From Medakamo hakoo (Eukaryota > Chlorophyta > Trebouxiophyceae > Coccomyxaceae), in contig CP089465.1 of assembly GCA_026636295.1 (NCBI GenBank), forward strand, positions 282,068 to 346,067: a DNA stretch of 64,000 nucleotides, given 5' to 3'. A model generated the notes under the pieces. It was not told the origin of the DNA. It worked only from the letters and a program-made list of their open reading frames with translations, and did no database searches. Shown piece by piece: positions 11,529 to 21,602 of this stretch (positions are counted from its first letter, which is position 1; each line of letters opens with the position of its first letter). The translations under genes and the position numbers were made by a program.

Positions 11529-11883
11529 CCCGTCGGCGCGCGCCGGCAGGGCCGCATATTTAAAATACTCGCGCTCATTGCCGCGCACAAAAAAACAGAG
11601 GAGGGAGAGAGAGGCCCGGCAGCGCGCGTGCCTGGGCCTTTGTCACACACCAAGGGCCCTTAGACGGGGCGGAAAAGGTTTTGATTCGGAAAGCGAAAAT
11701 TCTTCAGAGCAAGGGAATGTTGGGGTGGAAAAAAGTCTTGTGTGCGTGTGTGGGGGGGCGCGCGCGCGCGCACGCAAGGCACGCGCATGCACACAGGCAC
11801 GCACACTAAAAAAATTCGTGGTGTTTTTTTTTTGGCCTGGGCGGGTGGGTGGTGGAGGGTTTGGGGGGTACCTCCCCCCTCCA

Positions 11884-13020
11884 TCACCGCTGGTGGCCGC
11901 CCGCCGCAAAGAAAGCTTCCGCGGCCGCTTTCGACAGGAACCGCCCGTTCACGCGTGGGCGCCGGTCCGCGTTGGCTTTGCGCTTGGCGTACAAGATCGC
12001 CGGCGGCTTGGCGGCCAGGCCCGCCGCGCGGCGCGCCTTTTTCGCGCGCCAGGCGGCCAGGGCGGCAGCACGCGACCGCCCGCCACAGGCGGCGCTGTCC
12101 GCCGCGTCCGCCGCAGCGGCAGCGGCTTCAGCCTCCTCGGCCGCCGCCACCGCGGCGGACGCGATGCGGCGCCCCGACCGCGTGGTGCGGCGGGGCGGGG
12201 ACGGCCGCCGCGCCCGGGCGGGCGACCCGCCGGACGAGGCGGGCGGCGTGGCCGGGCCGCGCGGCGGTGGGGGGGGTGGCGACGCGGCCGACGGCGGCGG
12301 CGGCAGCGGCGCCGCCGCCGCCGCGAACGCGGTCACCGCGCTGGAAGATTCCCAGAGCAAGGCGGACACGCTGTCCACGGCGGAGCCCAGGGCCCGGCAC
12401 AGGATGGCGGAAGCCGCCTCCCAGTCCAGGGCGGACGGCGGCGGCGGCGGCAGGGGTGGGGGCGGCGGCGCGAGCGGCGGCGCCGCGTCGTGCGAGCCCG
12501 CGCGCGGGGTGGCGGGCCCGGTCTGGCCGCCGCCCGCCTCCTCGCCGGCAGCAGGCGTGTTCCAGGCTGCGGCCAGGTCACTGGTGGAGGGCAAGGTCTT
12601 GACGGTCGGCCAGCAGGCGCCGGGCCAGCAGGCGGGCTGGAGGGGTGATGGGGACGGGGGGTGGAGAGACACGAGCGTTGAGCGTGCCTAGGCAAGTCGA
12701 CGACATCGAGGGACTCCGACGCCCGCGATTTTTTGCGTGCACCTCCCTCAAAACTCACCTCGAGGGCGTACAGTAGGTCTGACGTGTGTTGAGGGCGGTG
12801 TGAAAGGGGAGGCGGGTGTGCGTGCGAGCATGGCCATGCGCGCGGCGGCGGCGCTTCCGTCGGTACCCCAACGGCTTAGGCCCGCGAGCCCCAAACTTTT
12901 TCGAGTCCGGGCCCACTGCCGGCAGGTGGCGCCACCGCGTCCCTCCTCCGGCTCGCGCGTGCGAGGCTCCAGCACTCGATCCTCGTTGTGCTTGGCGCCA
13001 AAGCTCGGCACCGAGGGCAT
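11884..13020 (-). CDS. CCT-domain protein
   Basis: The terminal exon (11884-12636, 250 codons plus stop) is certain. Its C-terminus is a CCT motif: a basic helix (AAWRAKKARRAAGL), then ILYAKRKANADRRPRVNGRF, the signature of CONSTANS/TOC1-type nuclear proteins. The rest is Pro/Ala/Ser-rich with no B-box or receiver domain seen. A 20-nt exon (12759-12778) precedes it, with a good GTGAG donor and a pyrimidine-tract acceptor. The first exon is less sure. I place it at 12867-13020, with a GTACCG donor that restores frame (phase 1), giving 308 residues. An in-frame ATG at 13107 would add 29. It is probably a nuclear regulator, as known for CCT proteins; the target is unknown. Confidence 0.6.
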
Positions 13021-13482
13021 GGCGGCCGTGGCAGAGGCCAGACGCTGATGAGCGTGCGCATTTGCTCGCCGCCCGCGCTCGCGTTCGGTACAAAACGCAC
13101 CAGTCATGGGAGGCGGCGGCGTGCCGTTGACGCGCGGCGGTCAAGGCCGGGTGGCGGCCGGCTCCAGGCTTGCTTTGGAAGGGGGACGCCCCCTGTGTCG
13201 AAGGCGGGCGGACGCGGAGCGCGGGGGGACGACGGGAAAGGTTTTTGTAGTGAGAGCCGCTTTGAGAACTGGCCGGCCGCCCAGCCCAGCCCAGCCAGCC
13301 GGGCCACGCCCCTCCACTCATATCTTTCCAGAGCCGGGCCAAGATCCGGCCCAAATCTCCACTGCTGGCCCCACTGCTGCTGTGTCTGTGTCTTTTTTGC
13401 CGGGCTCCCCTCCCCTCCCCTTCCCCACCACCCCACCACCCCCTGCACTTTCTCCCATGTCCCATGATTTCTCTCCTCCTCC
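13021..13482. other. Intergenic region upstream of the CCT gene
   Basis: This stretch holds the promoter of the CCT gene and the 3' UTR of the OSCA gene, both on the minus strand. It is less GC-extreme than the genes and contains C-rich runs (about 13400-13450). I see no further gene or motif. Confidence 0.45.
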
Positions 13483-16400
13483 TCACCCCACGACGCGCGC
13501 CGCCCGCACCGCCGGCGCATACGGTTGGATGCCGCCCCACCCCACCCAGGGCGAGCCGTCCCAGGGCGCCCACCCAGCCGCGCGCGGGCGCAGGGCCGGC
13601 GGCGTGTAGGCCCGCCCGTCCGGCACCGCCCGCGGCGCGGCCGCCGCCAGGAGCCCGGGCGCGCGCCCGCCCCCGCCCACCGCCGCTTTGTCGGCGCGGG
13701 ACGTGGCACGCCAGTACCACAGCCCCACGCCGACGGGCGTGAGAATCGCGAGCGCGCCGCCGACGTAATATGCTTCCTTGGCGACGAGGGCACAGCCCGT
13801 GAAGAAGCCGTGGGCGGCCAGGCACCAGCCCCCGCCCGCGCGCGCGCAGCGCCAGGGCGCCGCCCCGCCGCTCTCGTACGCGCGCTCGTACACGTACAGC
13901 AGCTGGTACCGCCACACCACCCACGCCCCCGCGCACCAGGCGGCGGCGAAGGGCAGGGCGAGGGGCGCGACCGCGCCGTACGCGAGGGCGATGGCGAACA
14001 GGACGAAGGCGACGCCGCCCAGCTCGCGCCCCGTGCGGAAGGAGACTTGGGGCAGGGTTGCCGACGCCGCCCGGGCGGGGGAGCCGGGCGGCGGGCGGGC
14101 GAGGCGCAGCCGGCGCAGCAGGGTGGCCAGGGGCACCGCGCACGGCCACAGCAGGCGAAACGGGACGAGGAGGAGGGTCTGGGTCTGCAGGTACTGGATG
14201 AAGAAGTTGGAGGAGGCGGGGAGGGCCTGGTGGGGTGGGGCGGGTGTATGCGGGTGGGTGGGTGGGTGGGTGGGCGGGCGGGGCCGGGGGAAAGGGGGGC
14301 GGGCGGTGAGTCGGGGGAGAGTCGAGGCGCCGGACCAAAAATTAAAAAAAAAAAAACGCACCGACCCGACCAGGCGGTACAGGTCGCCCGGGTTGGCCAG
14401 GGCGGCGGGCAGGGTTTGCAGGGCGGACCCGGACAGCATGCCGCCGAGGACGACGTTGAAGAACGTCCAGACAAAGCTGGAGTGGGGGTGGGGGAGCGAG
14501 GGTGGGGCGGGCGGGCGTGAGGGGCCGGGGCGGGGGCGGGCGAGTGGAAAAAAAAAGCACGCGCGCACAAGCAAAAACGCACAAGCACCAGAACACGCGC
14601 GTGTCCAGCCCGGACAGGCTCACATCCGCCCTCAACAGTTGCACGCCCCGCATCAGGGCGCGCGGCATGACCAGGCACGACCAGGCCGCCAGGCCCAGCG
14701 AGGGCAGCCAGCCTGTCAGCAGGGACCGGGCCAGGGACGGGTCGGGCGAGCAGAAGGCGCGGCGGGCGGGCGCCCAGGCCGCCGGCAGTGGCCCGCGCCC
14801 TGCGCCGGCTGTGCAAATGGCAAACTGGATGTTGGCGGCCGCGCCCGCGAAGATGCCGACGGGCAGGCAGATGAAGAGGGCGAGCCAGGCGAGCCCGGCG
14901 GCGCGCGACCGCGTGCGGGCGGCGCCCGGCGGGGCCGCCAGGTTCTGCCAGGCGACCTCGTCGGCCCCCGGGGCGGGCAGGACGCGGAAGGCCCGGCCCC
15001 ACCCCTCTGGGAAGGCGGGCACGGCGGACGCGGCGGCCGCCGCGGCCTGCGTGGCGAAGAGCGCGACAAAGGCGGTCGCGGCCTCGCCCCGGTCGGCTGA
15101 CGCCAGGGCGGCCTGTTGGGCGACCAGGACGGCGGCCTCGGCGTCGCGGGCGGAGGCGGCCGCCACGTCCACGGCGTCCACCGCGCCGGGACGCGAGCCG
15201 CCGCCGCCCGCGCCGCCCGCCTCCTCGTCCGGGTGTGGGCGGCGCCGCGCGCGCGCGCGGCCCCTGCGCACGCGGACGACCGGGCGCGGGCGGCCGGCCG
15301 CGTCCGCGGCCGCGGCCGCGGCCTCCGCCGCCTCCAGCCGCACGCACGCGGCGTCCCAGGCCAGCAGGGCCGCGTGCACGGGCGCCGCGTCCTGGACGGG
15401 CACGCAGCCCAGGTAGTCGCCCGGGCACAGGCGGGCAAAGACCGCGTCGACCAGGGGTCGGCCGCCCAGCCGGGAGGCGGCCGCAAACCAGGCGGCGGGC
15501 GGGGCGCGCGGGTCCAGGGACCGGGTGGTGGTGGCTGGCGGCGGCGGGACGGGCGGGGAGGGCGCGCACGCGGCGGCGCGCGCGGGCGGCGGGACGGGCG
15601 GACCGCCGCCACCGCCGGCGCTGGTGGCGGTCTCGCCCACCCGCCCACCGCCGCCCCCCTTTTCGTGGAAGAAGGCGGCGGCCGCTGTTTTAACGCGCAG
15701 CGGGGCAACGCACGCGCTGAGCAGAGAGGACAGGCCCGACCCGCAGCCGAGCTCGGGGTGGGGGTGGGGCGGCGGCGGCGGTGCGCCTTGCCCACCCGCG
15801 GCCGCCGCCGCCGCCGCGGCCTCCAAGCCCGCCGCCGCCGCGACCACGTCCTCCTCCGGCCCGCCGCCCTCAGCCGACCCGGGCGCGCTCCCAGGCACGG
15901 TCGTGGACCGCCACTTCAGGCTGGACGAGGCGCGGCGGACGGCGCGGCTGACCGGGCCGGACGCACCACCGCCGCCGCGGCGCGCGGCCGGCGGCGGCGG
16001 CGGCGGCGGCGGGACGTCCAGGGCCAGCGCCGCGTACAGCTCCGCCGGCACGGCCGCCGCGCGTCCGTCCGGGCCCAGGACGCGCAGCGTTTTGCGGAAC
16101 GGTGCGGGCGCGCGGGCCGGGATGGTCAGGCTGGACCCGTCGGCGGGGTGGACCAGCGTCAGGCCGTCGGCCCAGTACCGGGCGAGGCGGGACGGCGGCG
16201 GCTGGTGGGCCGGGGGCGGCGGCGGCGGGGGTGGCGGCGGGTGCGGCGGGAGTGGCTCGTCGCCCGGGCCGGGGGACGGCGACCGGGAGCCGGGGTCGGC
16301 GGGTGCGGCGGCGCCTGCCCCCCCTGCTGCCCCGGCGCGGTGCGGGAGCGGGCGCTGGCGGGCGGCCAGGTCGCGCTCGTGGCCCGCCGCGGCCGCCGCG

Positions 16401-17182
16401 CCGAGCGACGCGCCGGGGCGGGGCGGCGGGGCGGCGCCGCCGCCCCGCCCGCCCGCGGCGGGCACCCAGTCCACCAGCACCGGCTCGCCGGACGACAGGT
16501 ACAGCTGGCGCAACAGCAAGAATTCCGCCTGGAATTTGTCGAGCAAGTAGCAGCCCCAGAGCACGACCAGGACGGAGAAGGCCGCGGGCAGCCAGGCTTC
16601 GCGCGACCCGGGCGCGACGTGCGCGAGGGAGAGGCGGGAGAGCGTCGCGGCGCCGGCCGCCCGCTCCGCGTCCGACGCGGCCAGCGCGTCGAGCCAGCCC
16701 CGCCCCGCGCCCAGCGCGTCCGGGCCCACGCCGCCGCGGGCGTAGACGGGCAGGAGGACGGAGCACCCCACCAGCGCGGCGGGGAAGAAGAAGAGGACGC
16801 CAAAGGACAGGACGCGGTGGGTGACGAGCGCGTCGAGGCCGGCGCTGCGCGCGAGGTCCGCGTCGGGCGTGGCCAGCGTCGGCCAGACCCACTCGTACAC
16901 TTGACGGAAAGTGCCCAGGCCCGGCTGGGGTGGCGGCCGCACAATGACGGACGGCAGCCGCAGGCGGGCGGTGTAGAACGGGATGGCGCCGCGCAGGGCG
17001 CCAAAGGCCAGCAGGCACGCCGCGCCGAGCGCCGCGTTGGTGAAGAGGCCGGACACGATTTGGGAGTCGGTGACCCGGTTGTTGTAAATGACGAGCGGGG
17101 GAGGCAGCGTGGACGGGTCGCCGGGCGCGGTCTCATTGCGCTCCATGAGCGGCAAGCCCAGGCGGTCGAAGACGCCGGCCAT
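13483..17182 (-). CDS. OSCA/CSC1-like mechanosensitive cation channel (RSN1_7TM family)
   Basis: This family forms osmotically or mechanically gated calcium-permeable channels. Exons are 14589-17182, 14362-14476 and 13483-14226 (phases 2 and 0), giving 1,150 residues. The ATG at 17180-17182 opens MAGVFDRLGLPLMERNE. Early membrane helices follow, then a conserved block ending LLDKFQAEFLLLRQLYLSSG. A cytosolic loop of some 450 residues comes next. Motif PGADEVAWQNLAAPPGAA (about residue 745) sits just before the pore-side helices, with LAWLALFICLPVGIFAG. Exon 2 encodes FVWTFFNVVLGGMLSG and exon 3 the last membrane helices (LYVYERAYESGG, HGFFTGCALVAKEAYYVGG). The protein is much longer than typical plant OSCAs (about 770 residues) because the loop is expanded by Pro/Gly/Ala runs. 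Confidence 0.85.
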
Positions 17183-17594
17183 GGTGTTGGGTGGGGGGAG
17201 TGGAGGGGGTCGAGGGGATGGGGGGGGGGCTGACGGCCGACTGCCGCTCGTCGTCCTTCCGACACGCCCGCCACAGCTCAGGAGCGGTTCGCCCCGATTC
17301 AGGCGCACACCGAGGTGTTCTGTAGGTGTCGGCGCCGCACCGGGATTGGGCCGTCCGGCTCGGCCCGGGCGCCCACGCCCCGCGCTAGCTTCCCGAGCGG
17401 CCGCTTGGGAAGTCGGAGGAGTGAAAAGCATGCCTTTTTCCCCACACTCGCATTGTTCTCCTTGAGGAGAGGCGGGCGCGTCCCGCGCGGCCGCTCCTTC
17501 GCACACACGGGTGCGTTGGGGCGTGTGTGTACTGGCCTCCCGACTTGTGAGAGAGGGCTGGTGCGAGGCACGCGTGGCGCGCGTCAAATCAATC
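17183..17594. promoter_or_regulatory. Divergent promoter region, OSCA channel / FUSC-like protein
   Basis: This 412-bp gap lies between two outward-facing membrane-protein genes. It contains a 24-nt near-perfect palindrome (17389-17412, arms CTTCCC and GGGAAG around AGCGGCCGCT, one mismatched pair). That could be a site for a dimeric regulator, but this is only inference. No TATA box is evident and no RNA gene was found. Confidence 0.45.
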
Positions 17595-20500
17595 ATGCCA
17601 CCGCCGCCGCACGCGCTGGCCGACCACCCCGCGCCCCCGCCATCCGAGTCGGACGCGCCCAGCTCGGCCGCCCGGGGTGGCGGCGCCTCGCCCACGCCCG
17701 CCGCTTGCGACTGGCGCACTGCCGCGTCCCTGATCGACCGCGCCAATGCCACGCCGCGCAAGGGCGGACTCGGCAGCCTGCTGGCCGCCGTCGGCGAGGA
17801 GGAGGGAGAAGAGGCGGGGGGCGGCGGCGTGGAGGCGGTCGCCGGACACCCTGCGCGCCCACCCCGCCGCCGCTCGCTGGGCGCGGCGCTCACCGCCTTT
17901 GCCGACGCGGGCGGCGGCGCCGTCCGCAACTCGGTCCAGCTGGCCCTGGGCTTTGCGCTCGCCTGCCTGCCGTCCATCGTCGGCCCGCGCTGGTCGCCCC
18001 TGTTCCCGGGCGCGTGCACGTCCCCGACCTTCTTCCTGGTCGCCATGCTGCAGATGTCGCCCACCGCCGCGGTGGGCGTCCGCCTGACGTCGGTGGCCGC
18101 CCTCATTGGTCCGGCCGTCGTGGGATCCTTGGCCGGGGGTGGCGTCGTCTCCGCCGCCGCGGCGGCCGCCCCCCACCCGGCCGGCTGGGCGTTTCCCGTG
18201 CTGTGCGCCGTCCTGGCCGCCCCTCTCGTCGCGCTCGCGGCCATCGTCAGGTCGACCCCGCACGTCGCCCCCCACGTCGGCGGCATGGGCCTGGTCCTGG
18301 CCCTGGCCGGCGGGTCCACCATCCTGGGCGCCGCGGCCGCCCTGACCGCGGGCGCCGCCGGGGTCGGGCACGGCCGCCCGCCGCCGCACGTCCTGCACGG
18401 CCACTGGTGGCGGGTGGTGGTGCCGACCATTGCTTCGTTTGCGGTCAGCGGGGTGGCGACGGTCGTCGCGTCGCTGACGCTGCCTGCGCTCGCGTCCGTC
18501 GACGTCGAAGCCGTGGCGGGCCGGGCGCTGGCCGGGTGCGGCGAGGCCCTGGCCCACACGGCCGCCCGCCTCTTTGCGGTCGCGGCCGACCCGACGGCGT
18601 CCGACCTGGCGCGGGCCGACTCCAAGGGTGACCCCCTCCCACCGGCGGGCGCGGGCGCGGCGGCCTTGCCGCCCGCGCCCGTCGTGCTGGTGGGCGGCGG
18701 CGGCGGGCGCGGCGACGCGTCCGGCCCGCCCCCGCCCGACGACGCGCCCGCCCTGCTCATGCAGCGCGAGCCCGCCGAGTCGCCCGCGTTCGAAGCCTGG
18801 TGGGCCCGGCTGTGCGCGCCCGTCGACGTGCCGGGCAGTGGGTCGGGGGCGGGGCACGCCGGGAGTGGTGGGCGGGCGCCTGGGCACGGCGGCGGCCCGC
18901 ACGCCGGCCTGTTTGCGTCCGTCCTGGGTGCCGGCAGCCGGCGCGCGGGTGGCGGTGGGCCGCCGCCGCCTGCCCCGCCGCCGCTCCCGCCGCCGCCACC
19001 GGCGCCGCCGCCGTTGAAAGCGACGGCCGCCGCCCTGGCCCTGTCCCGCCCGCTGTCCGACCCGGGCCCGCCCATCGGCGCGCTGCGGCCGCTGATCGGG
19101 GCGGCGCGCGCGGCGCTGGCCGCCGCCCGCGTCGAGCCGCCGAGCCTGCGTGGGTGCGCGTCCCGGCCGTTTTGCCCCGACGCCTGGGCCCGGCTCCTGG
19201 CGGCGGTGGACGCGCTGGTGACGGCCCTGTCCGCCCTCCAAGCCGTGGCGGGCGACGACACCGCCCTGTCCGACACGCGCCAGCTGTACCCGCCGCGGCT
19301 GGAGGGCGCGCTGCGCGAGGCACTGGCGGCGTCCGTGTCCTGCCTGTCCACCCTGGCGGCGCGGGTGGGGGACGCGGCGGGCGGCGCGCCCGTCCGGTGC
19401 GACGACGACCTGCCCGCCACGGACTGGGCCCGCACGTGCGCGCGGCTGCGGGCCGCGATGGCCGAGTCCGTGGAAGGGTACGTCGCGCGCGCGCGGTCCG
19501 GCCGGCCGGGCGCGCCCGTGCTGCTGCCGTCGGCGTACACCGCGCGCTCGCACGCCTTTGCGTACGTGTCGTCCGCGGCTGTGGTGCGCTGCGTCGCCGA
19601 GGTGGACGCTGCGGCCGCCGCCGCGCTGGGTTGCGGGGGCGGCGGCGGGCGGCGGAGCGACGGCTGCGCCGCCGGCGGCACGCCCGCGCACCGCCCGCCG
19701 CCGGCCGCCTGGGCGGCCGACCTCGCCCGCATTGTCCTGTGCGTGCCCGTCTGGGCGGCGCTGGGCCGGGCCGCCCGCATCGCGGTGCGCAAGGCCAAGC
19801 GGTGGCTGACCAGCCTGCCGGCGCGGCGGTTGGGCGCGGCGGGCGGCCCGCCGGCGTCGCCACGCAGCCGTGCGCTGCCCCCGCCCGCCCGCCGGCCGCC
19901 TGGCCCGCGGCCGTGGCGCGTCGCCGTCGCGGCCGTCAAATATTTCGCGACCGTGTGGGTCGCCCTGGCGGCGTGCCTGGCCGCCATTGCCGGCTCCCCC
20001 GCCCTGGCCCGCCTGGGCCCGCTGGCCGGCCTGATCGCGGCGGCGCTGACCGCGTCGGACAAAGTGGAGGCGACGCTCCAAAAGACGGGCCTGTGGCTGG
20101 GCGCGACGGCCGCCGGCGGCCTCCTGGGCGGCGCCCTGTCCTCCGTCCCCGGCCTGGCCGCCTCGCCCCCCGCCATTGCCGGCATCCTGGTCGCGTCGGC
20201 CGCCCTGGTCGGCGCGGGCGCGCGCACCGGCTTCCGCACGGCCGCGACGCTGACCCTGCTCACCCTGTCGTCCATCGCGCTGTGCGAGGTCAGCGGCGGC
20301 GCCACGCAGGCCGCGTGCGCGGCCGGTCCCCACACCAACCCGTGGTGCGGCCTGGCCGGCGGCAGCGGCGTGGTGCGCCTGCCTGTGTGGACGGCCGTGG
20401 CGGGGCGGGCGGTCGCGGTCGCGGCCGGCGTGCTGCTCGCCCAGGCGATCTGCGGCGCCGTCGCGCCCTGGTATGTCTCCGACTGGGCGTGCGCCGTCGT

Positions 20501-21449
20501 CGGCGCGGCGCTCCGCGACGGCGCCGAACCGTTCATGGAAGCGCAGGCCCTGAGGTTTGTGCGCGGCGGCCGGGCGGCGTGGGTGGCGGCGGCGGGCGCG
20601 CGCGGGCAGCGCCTCGACGACGACGACGACGACGACGGCGCCGGCAGCAGCGGCCCCGGCCCGGACGAGGAAACGCCGGCGCGCCGCCCCCGCCCCGCGT
20701 ACGGCCTCATCGCCGCCATGCCGCACCCGCTCCCGCCGTCCGGTTTTGACCCCCTGCCCCTGCGCGACCAGCGTGGGCGGCCGCTGTCGCCCGCCACCGA
20801 CCCCGGCGCCGCCCTCCAGGCGGCCGTCGCGGCCCCCCTGGTCGAAGCGCAGGCGGCCCTCGCCCGCGAGTCGACGGCCTGGGACCGGGGCGTGCTGTCC
20901 ACGCCGGCGTCTGTGCGCACGCTGCTGCGGTCCGCGCTGGCGTTGCTGGACGCCCTGGCCGCCCTGTCTTTCGCGCTGGACCCGTCCATCGTCGGCGGCG
21001 GCGGCGGAGGTGGAGGCGACGACGAGGGGCTGACCGGCATCCTGTACGAAGCCTACGTGTGCTCGTTTTGGGGGGCCTTCACGGCCGTGTTTGGGTCGCT
21101 GCGGTCCCTCGTAGCCGCGATCGCCGACCACCTGGTGGCCGTGCACGCGCACGCGCGGGGGTGGACGGAATGCGTGGGGCGGGGGGCGGCGCCCACCGCG
21201 CCGGGGCGGGCGGCGCGCACGCGCGCGGCCTTGCAAGCGGCCCTGGCCGACCTCGCGGCCAAGCGCCGGGCGTCCATCGCGGCCCAGGCGGACGCGAGGC
21301 GGGCGTACCATGCCGCCATGGCGGCCGCCACCGATGCGGCCCCCTTCTTCGCGCACCGGGACATCACGCGCCACCTGGCGTTCATGGGCGCGCTCATCAA
21401 GTGCTCCAACCGCGTGCAGGGCGTGGCGGCGGCGGCGCTGGCGGTGTGA
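17595..21449 (+). CDS. Duplicated FUSC/ALMT-like (aromatic-acid-exporter-type) integral membrane protein
   Basis: This is an intronless protein of 1,284 residues. Two membrane domains of about six helices each lie at roughly residues 113-300 and 780-965, separated by a Pro/Gly-rich cytosolic stretch. The first includes VQLALGFALACLPSIVGP and TFFLVAMLQMSPTAAVGV; the second KYFATVWVALAACLAAIAGS, a charged TASDKVEATLQKTGLWLG turn and a final GVLLAQAICGAVAPWYVSDW. This two-half layout, with helix groups followed by long soluble arms, is that of FUSC and ALMT-like anion or aromatic acid exporters. The substrate cannot be read from sequence. Poly-Asp (about 1014-1019) and poly-Gly runs are present. 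The ATG at 17595 is chosen as the first in frame. It is divergent from OSCA and convergent with mS35. Confidence 0.6.
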   Translation: MPPPPHALADHPAPPPSESDAPSSAARGGGASPTPAACDWRTAASLIDRANATPRKGGLGSLLAAVGEEEGEEAGGGGVEAVAGHPARPPRRRSLGAALTAFADAGGGAVRNSVQLALGFALACLPSIVGPRWSPLFPGACTSPTFFLVAMLQMSPTAAVGVRLTSVAALIGPAVVGSLAGGGVVSAAAAAAPHPAGWAFPVLCAVLAAPLVALAAIVRSTPHVAPHVGGMGLVLALAGGSTILGAAAALTAGAAGVGHGRPPPHVLHGHWWRVVVPTIASFAVSGVATVVASLTLPALASVDVEAVAGRALAGCGEALAHTAARLFAVAADPTASDLARADSKGDPLPPAGAGAAALPPAPVVLVGGGGGRGDASGPPPPDDAPALLMQREPAESPAFEAWWARLCAPVDVPGSGSGAGHAGSGGRAPGHGGGPHAGLFASVLGAGSRRAGGGGPPPPAPPPLPPPPPAPPPLKATAAALALSRPLSDPGPPIGALRPLIGAARAALAAARVEPPSLRGCASRPFCPDAWARLLAAVDALVTALSALQAVAGDDTALSDTRQLYPPRLEGALREALAASVSCLSTLAARVGDAAGGAPVRCDDDLPATDWARTCARLRAAMAESVEGYVARARSGRPGAPVLLPSAYTARSHAFAYVSSAAVVRCVAEVDAAAAAALGCGGGGGRRSDGCAAGGTPAHRPPPAAWAADLARIVLCVPVWAALGRAARIAVRKAKRWLTSLPARRLGAAGGPPASPRSRALPPPARRPPGPRPWRVAVAAVKYFATVWVALAACLAAIAGSPALARLGPLAGLIAAALTASDKVEATLQKTGLWLGATAAGGLLGGALSSVPGLAASPPAIAGILVASAALVGAGARTGFRTAATLTLLTLSSIALCEVSGGATQAACAAGPHTNPWCGLAGGSGVVRLPVWTAVAGRAVAVAAGVLLAQAICGAVAPWYVSDWACAVVGAALRDGAEPFMEAQALRFVRGGRAAWVAAAGARGQRLDDDDDDDGAGSSGPGPDEETPARRPRPAYGLIAAMPHPLPPSGFDPLPLRDQRGRPLSPATDPGAALQAAVAAPLVEAQAALARESTAWDRGVLSTPASVRTLLRSALALLDALAALSFALDPSIVGGGGGGGGDDEGLTGILYEAYVCSFWGAFTAVFGSLRSLVAAIADHLVAVHAHARGWTECVGRGAAPTAPGRAARTRAALQAALADLAAKRRASIAAQADARRAYHAAMAAATDAAPFFAHRDITRHLAFMGALIKCSNRVQGVAAAALAV

Positions 21450-21602
21450 GGGCGGGCAGAGGTCGGGCTAGAATGTAGTAGAAACCGGGAAGAAAAGAGA
21501 AGGGGAAGAGGGAGCGTCACCGTGGACGGACGGACGGGAGGAGGGGTCGACACACAAAAAGGAGGAGGGGTGCCTGCGCGCGCTGTTTTTTGTTTTCAGC
21601 CC

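Larger units (their letters stand above)
11041..11883. other. Long convergent intergenic region with AT islands and a hairpin
   Basis: These 843 bp separate the stops of the SixA-like gene (+) and the CCT gene (-), so they should hold both 3' UTRs. Unlike the rest of the window they contain A/T homopolymers, an AT patch CATATTTAAAATAC (about 11553-11566), an alternating purine-pyrimidine GC/AC tract (about 11757-11811) and a long inverted repeat (11474-11528). Short open frames here have no recognisable protein character. I see no tRNA or snRNA signature. Confidence 0.5.

Noticed and set aside
11277-12648. Plus-strand open frames between the SixA-like and CCT genes
   Set aside because: They contain homopolymer-coded Lys/Phe runs and no domain, and the right part is antisense to the CCT exon.
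17183-17594. Possible tRNA or snRNA gene in the intergenic gap
   Set aside because: No A-box/B-box pair, T-loop motif or cloverleaf could be found; only a palindrome is present.
17183-21040. Upstream extension of the OSCA reading frame
   Set aside because: The frame stays open into the divergent neighbour, but the conserved N-terminus begins at the ATG at 17182 and the extension is low-complexity antisense.
17589-21374. Open frame of more than 1,200 codons on the minus strand opposite the FUSC-like gene
   Set aside because: It is antisense to a clear membrane protein, is Arg/Gly-rich without domains, and exists because stop codons are rare at this GC content.
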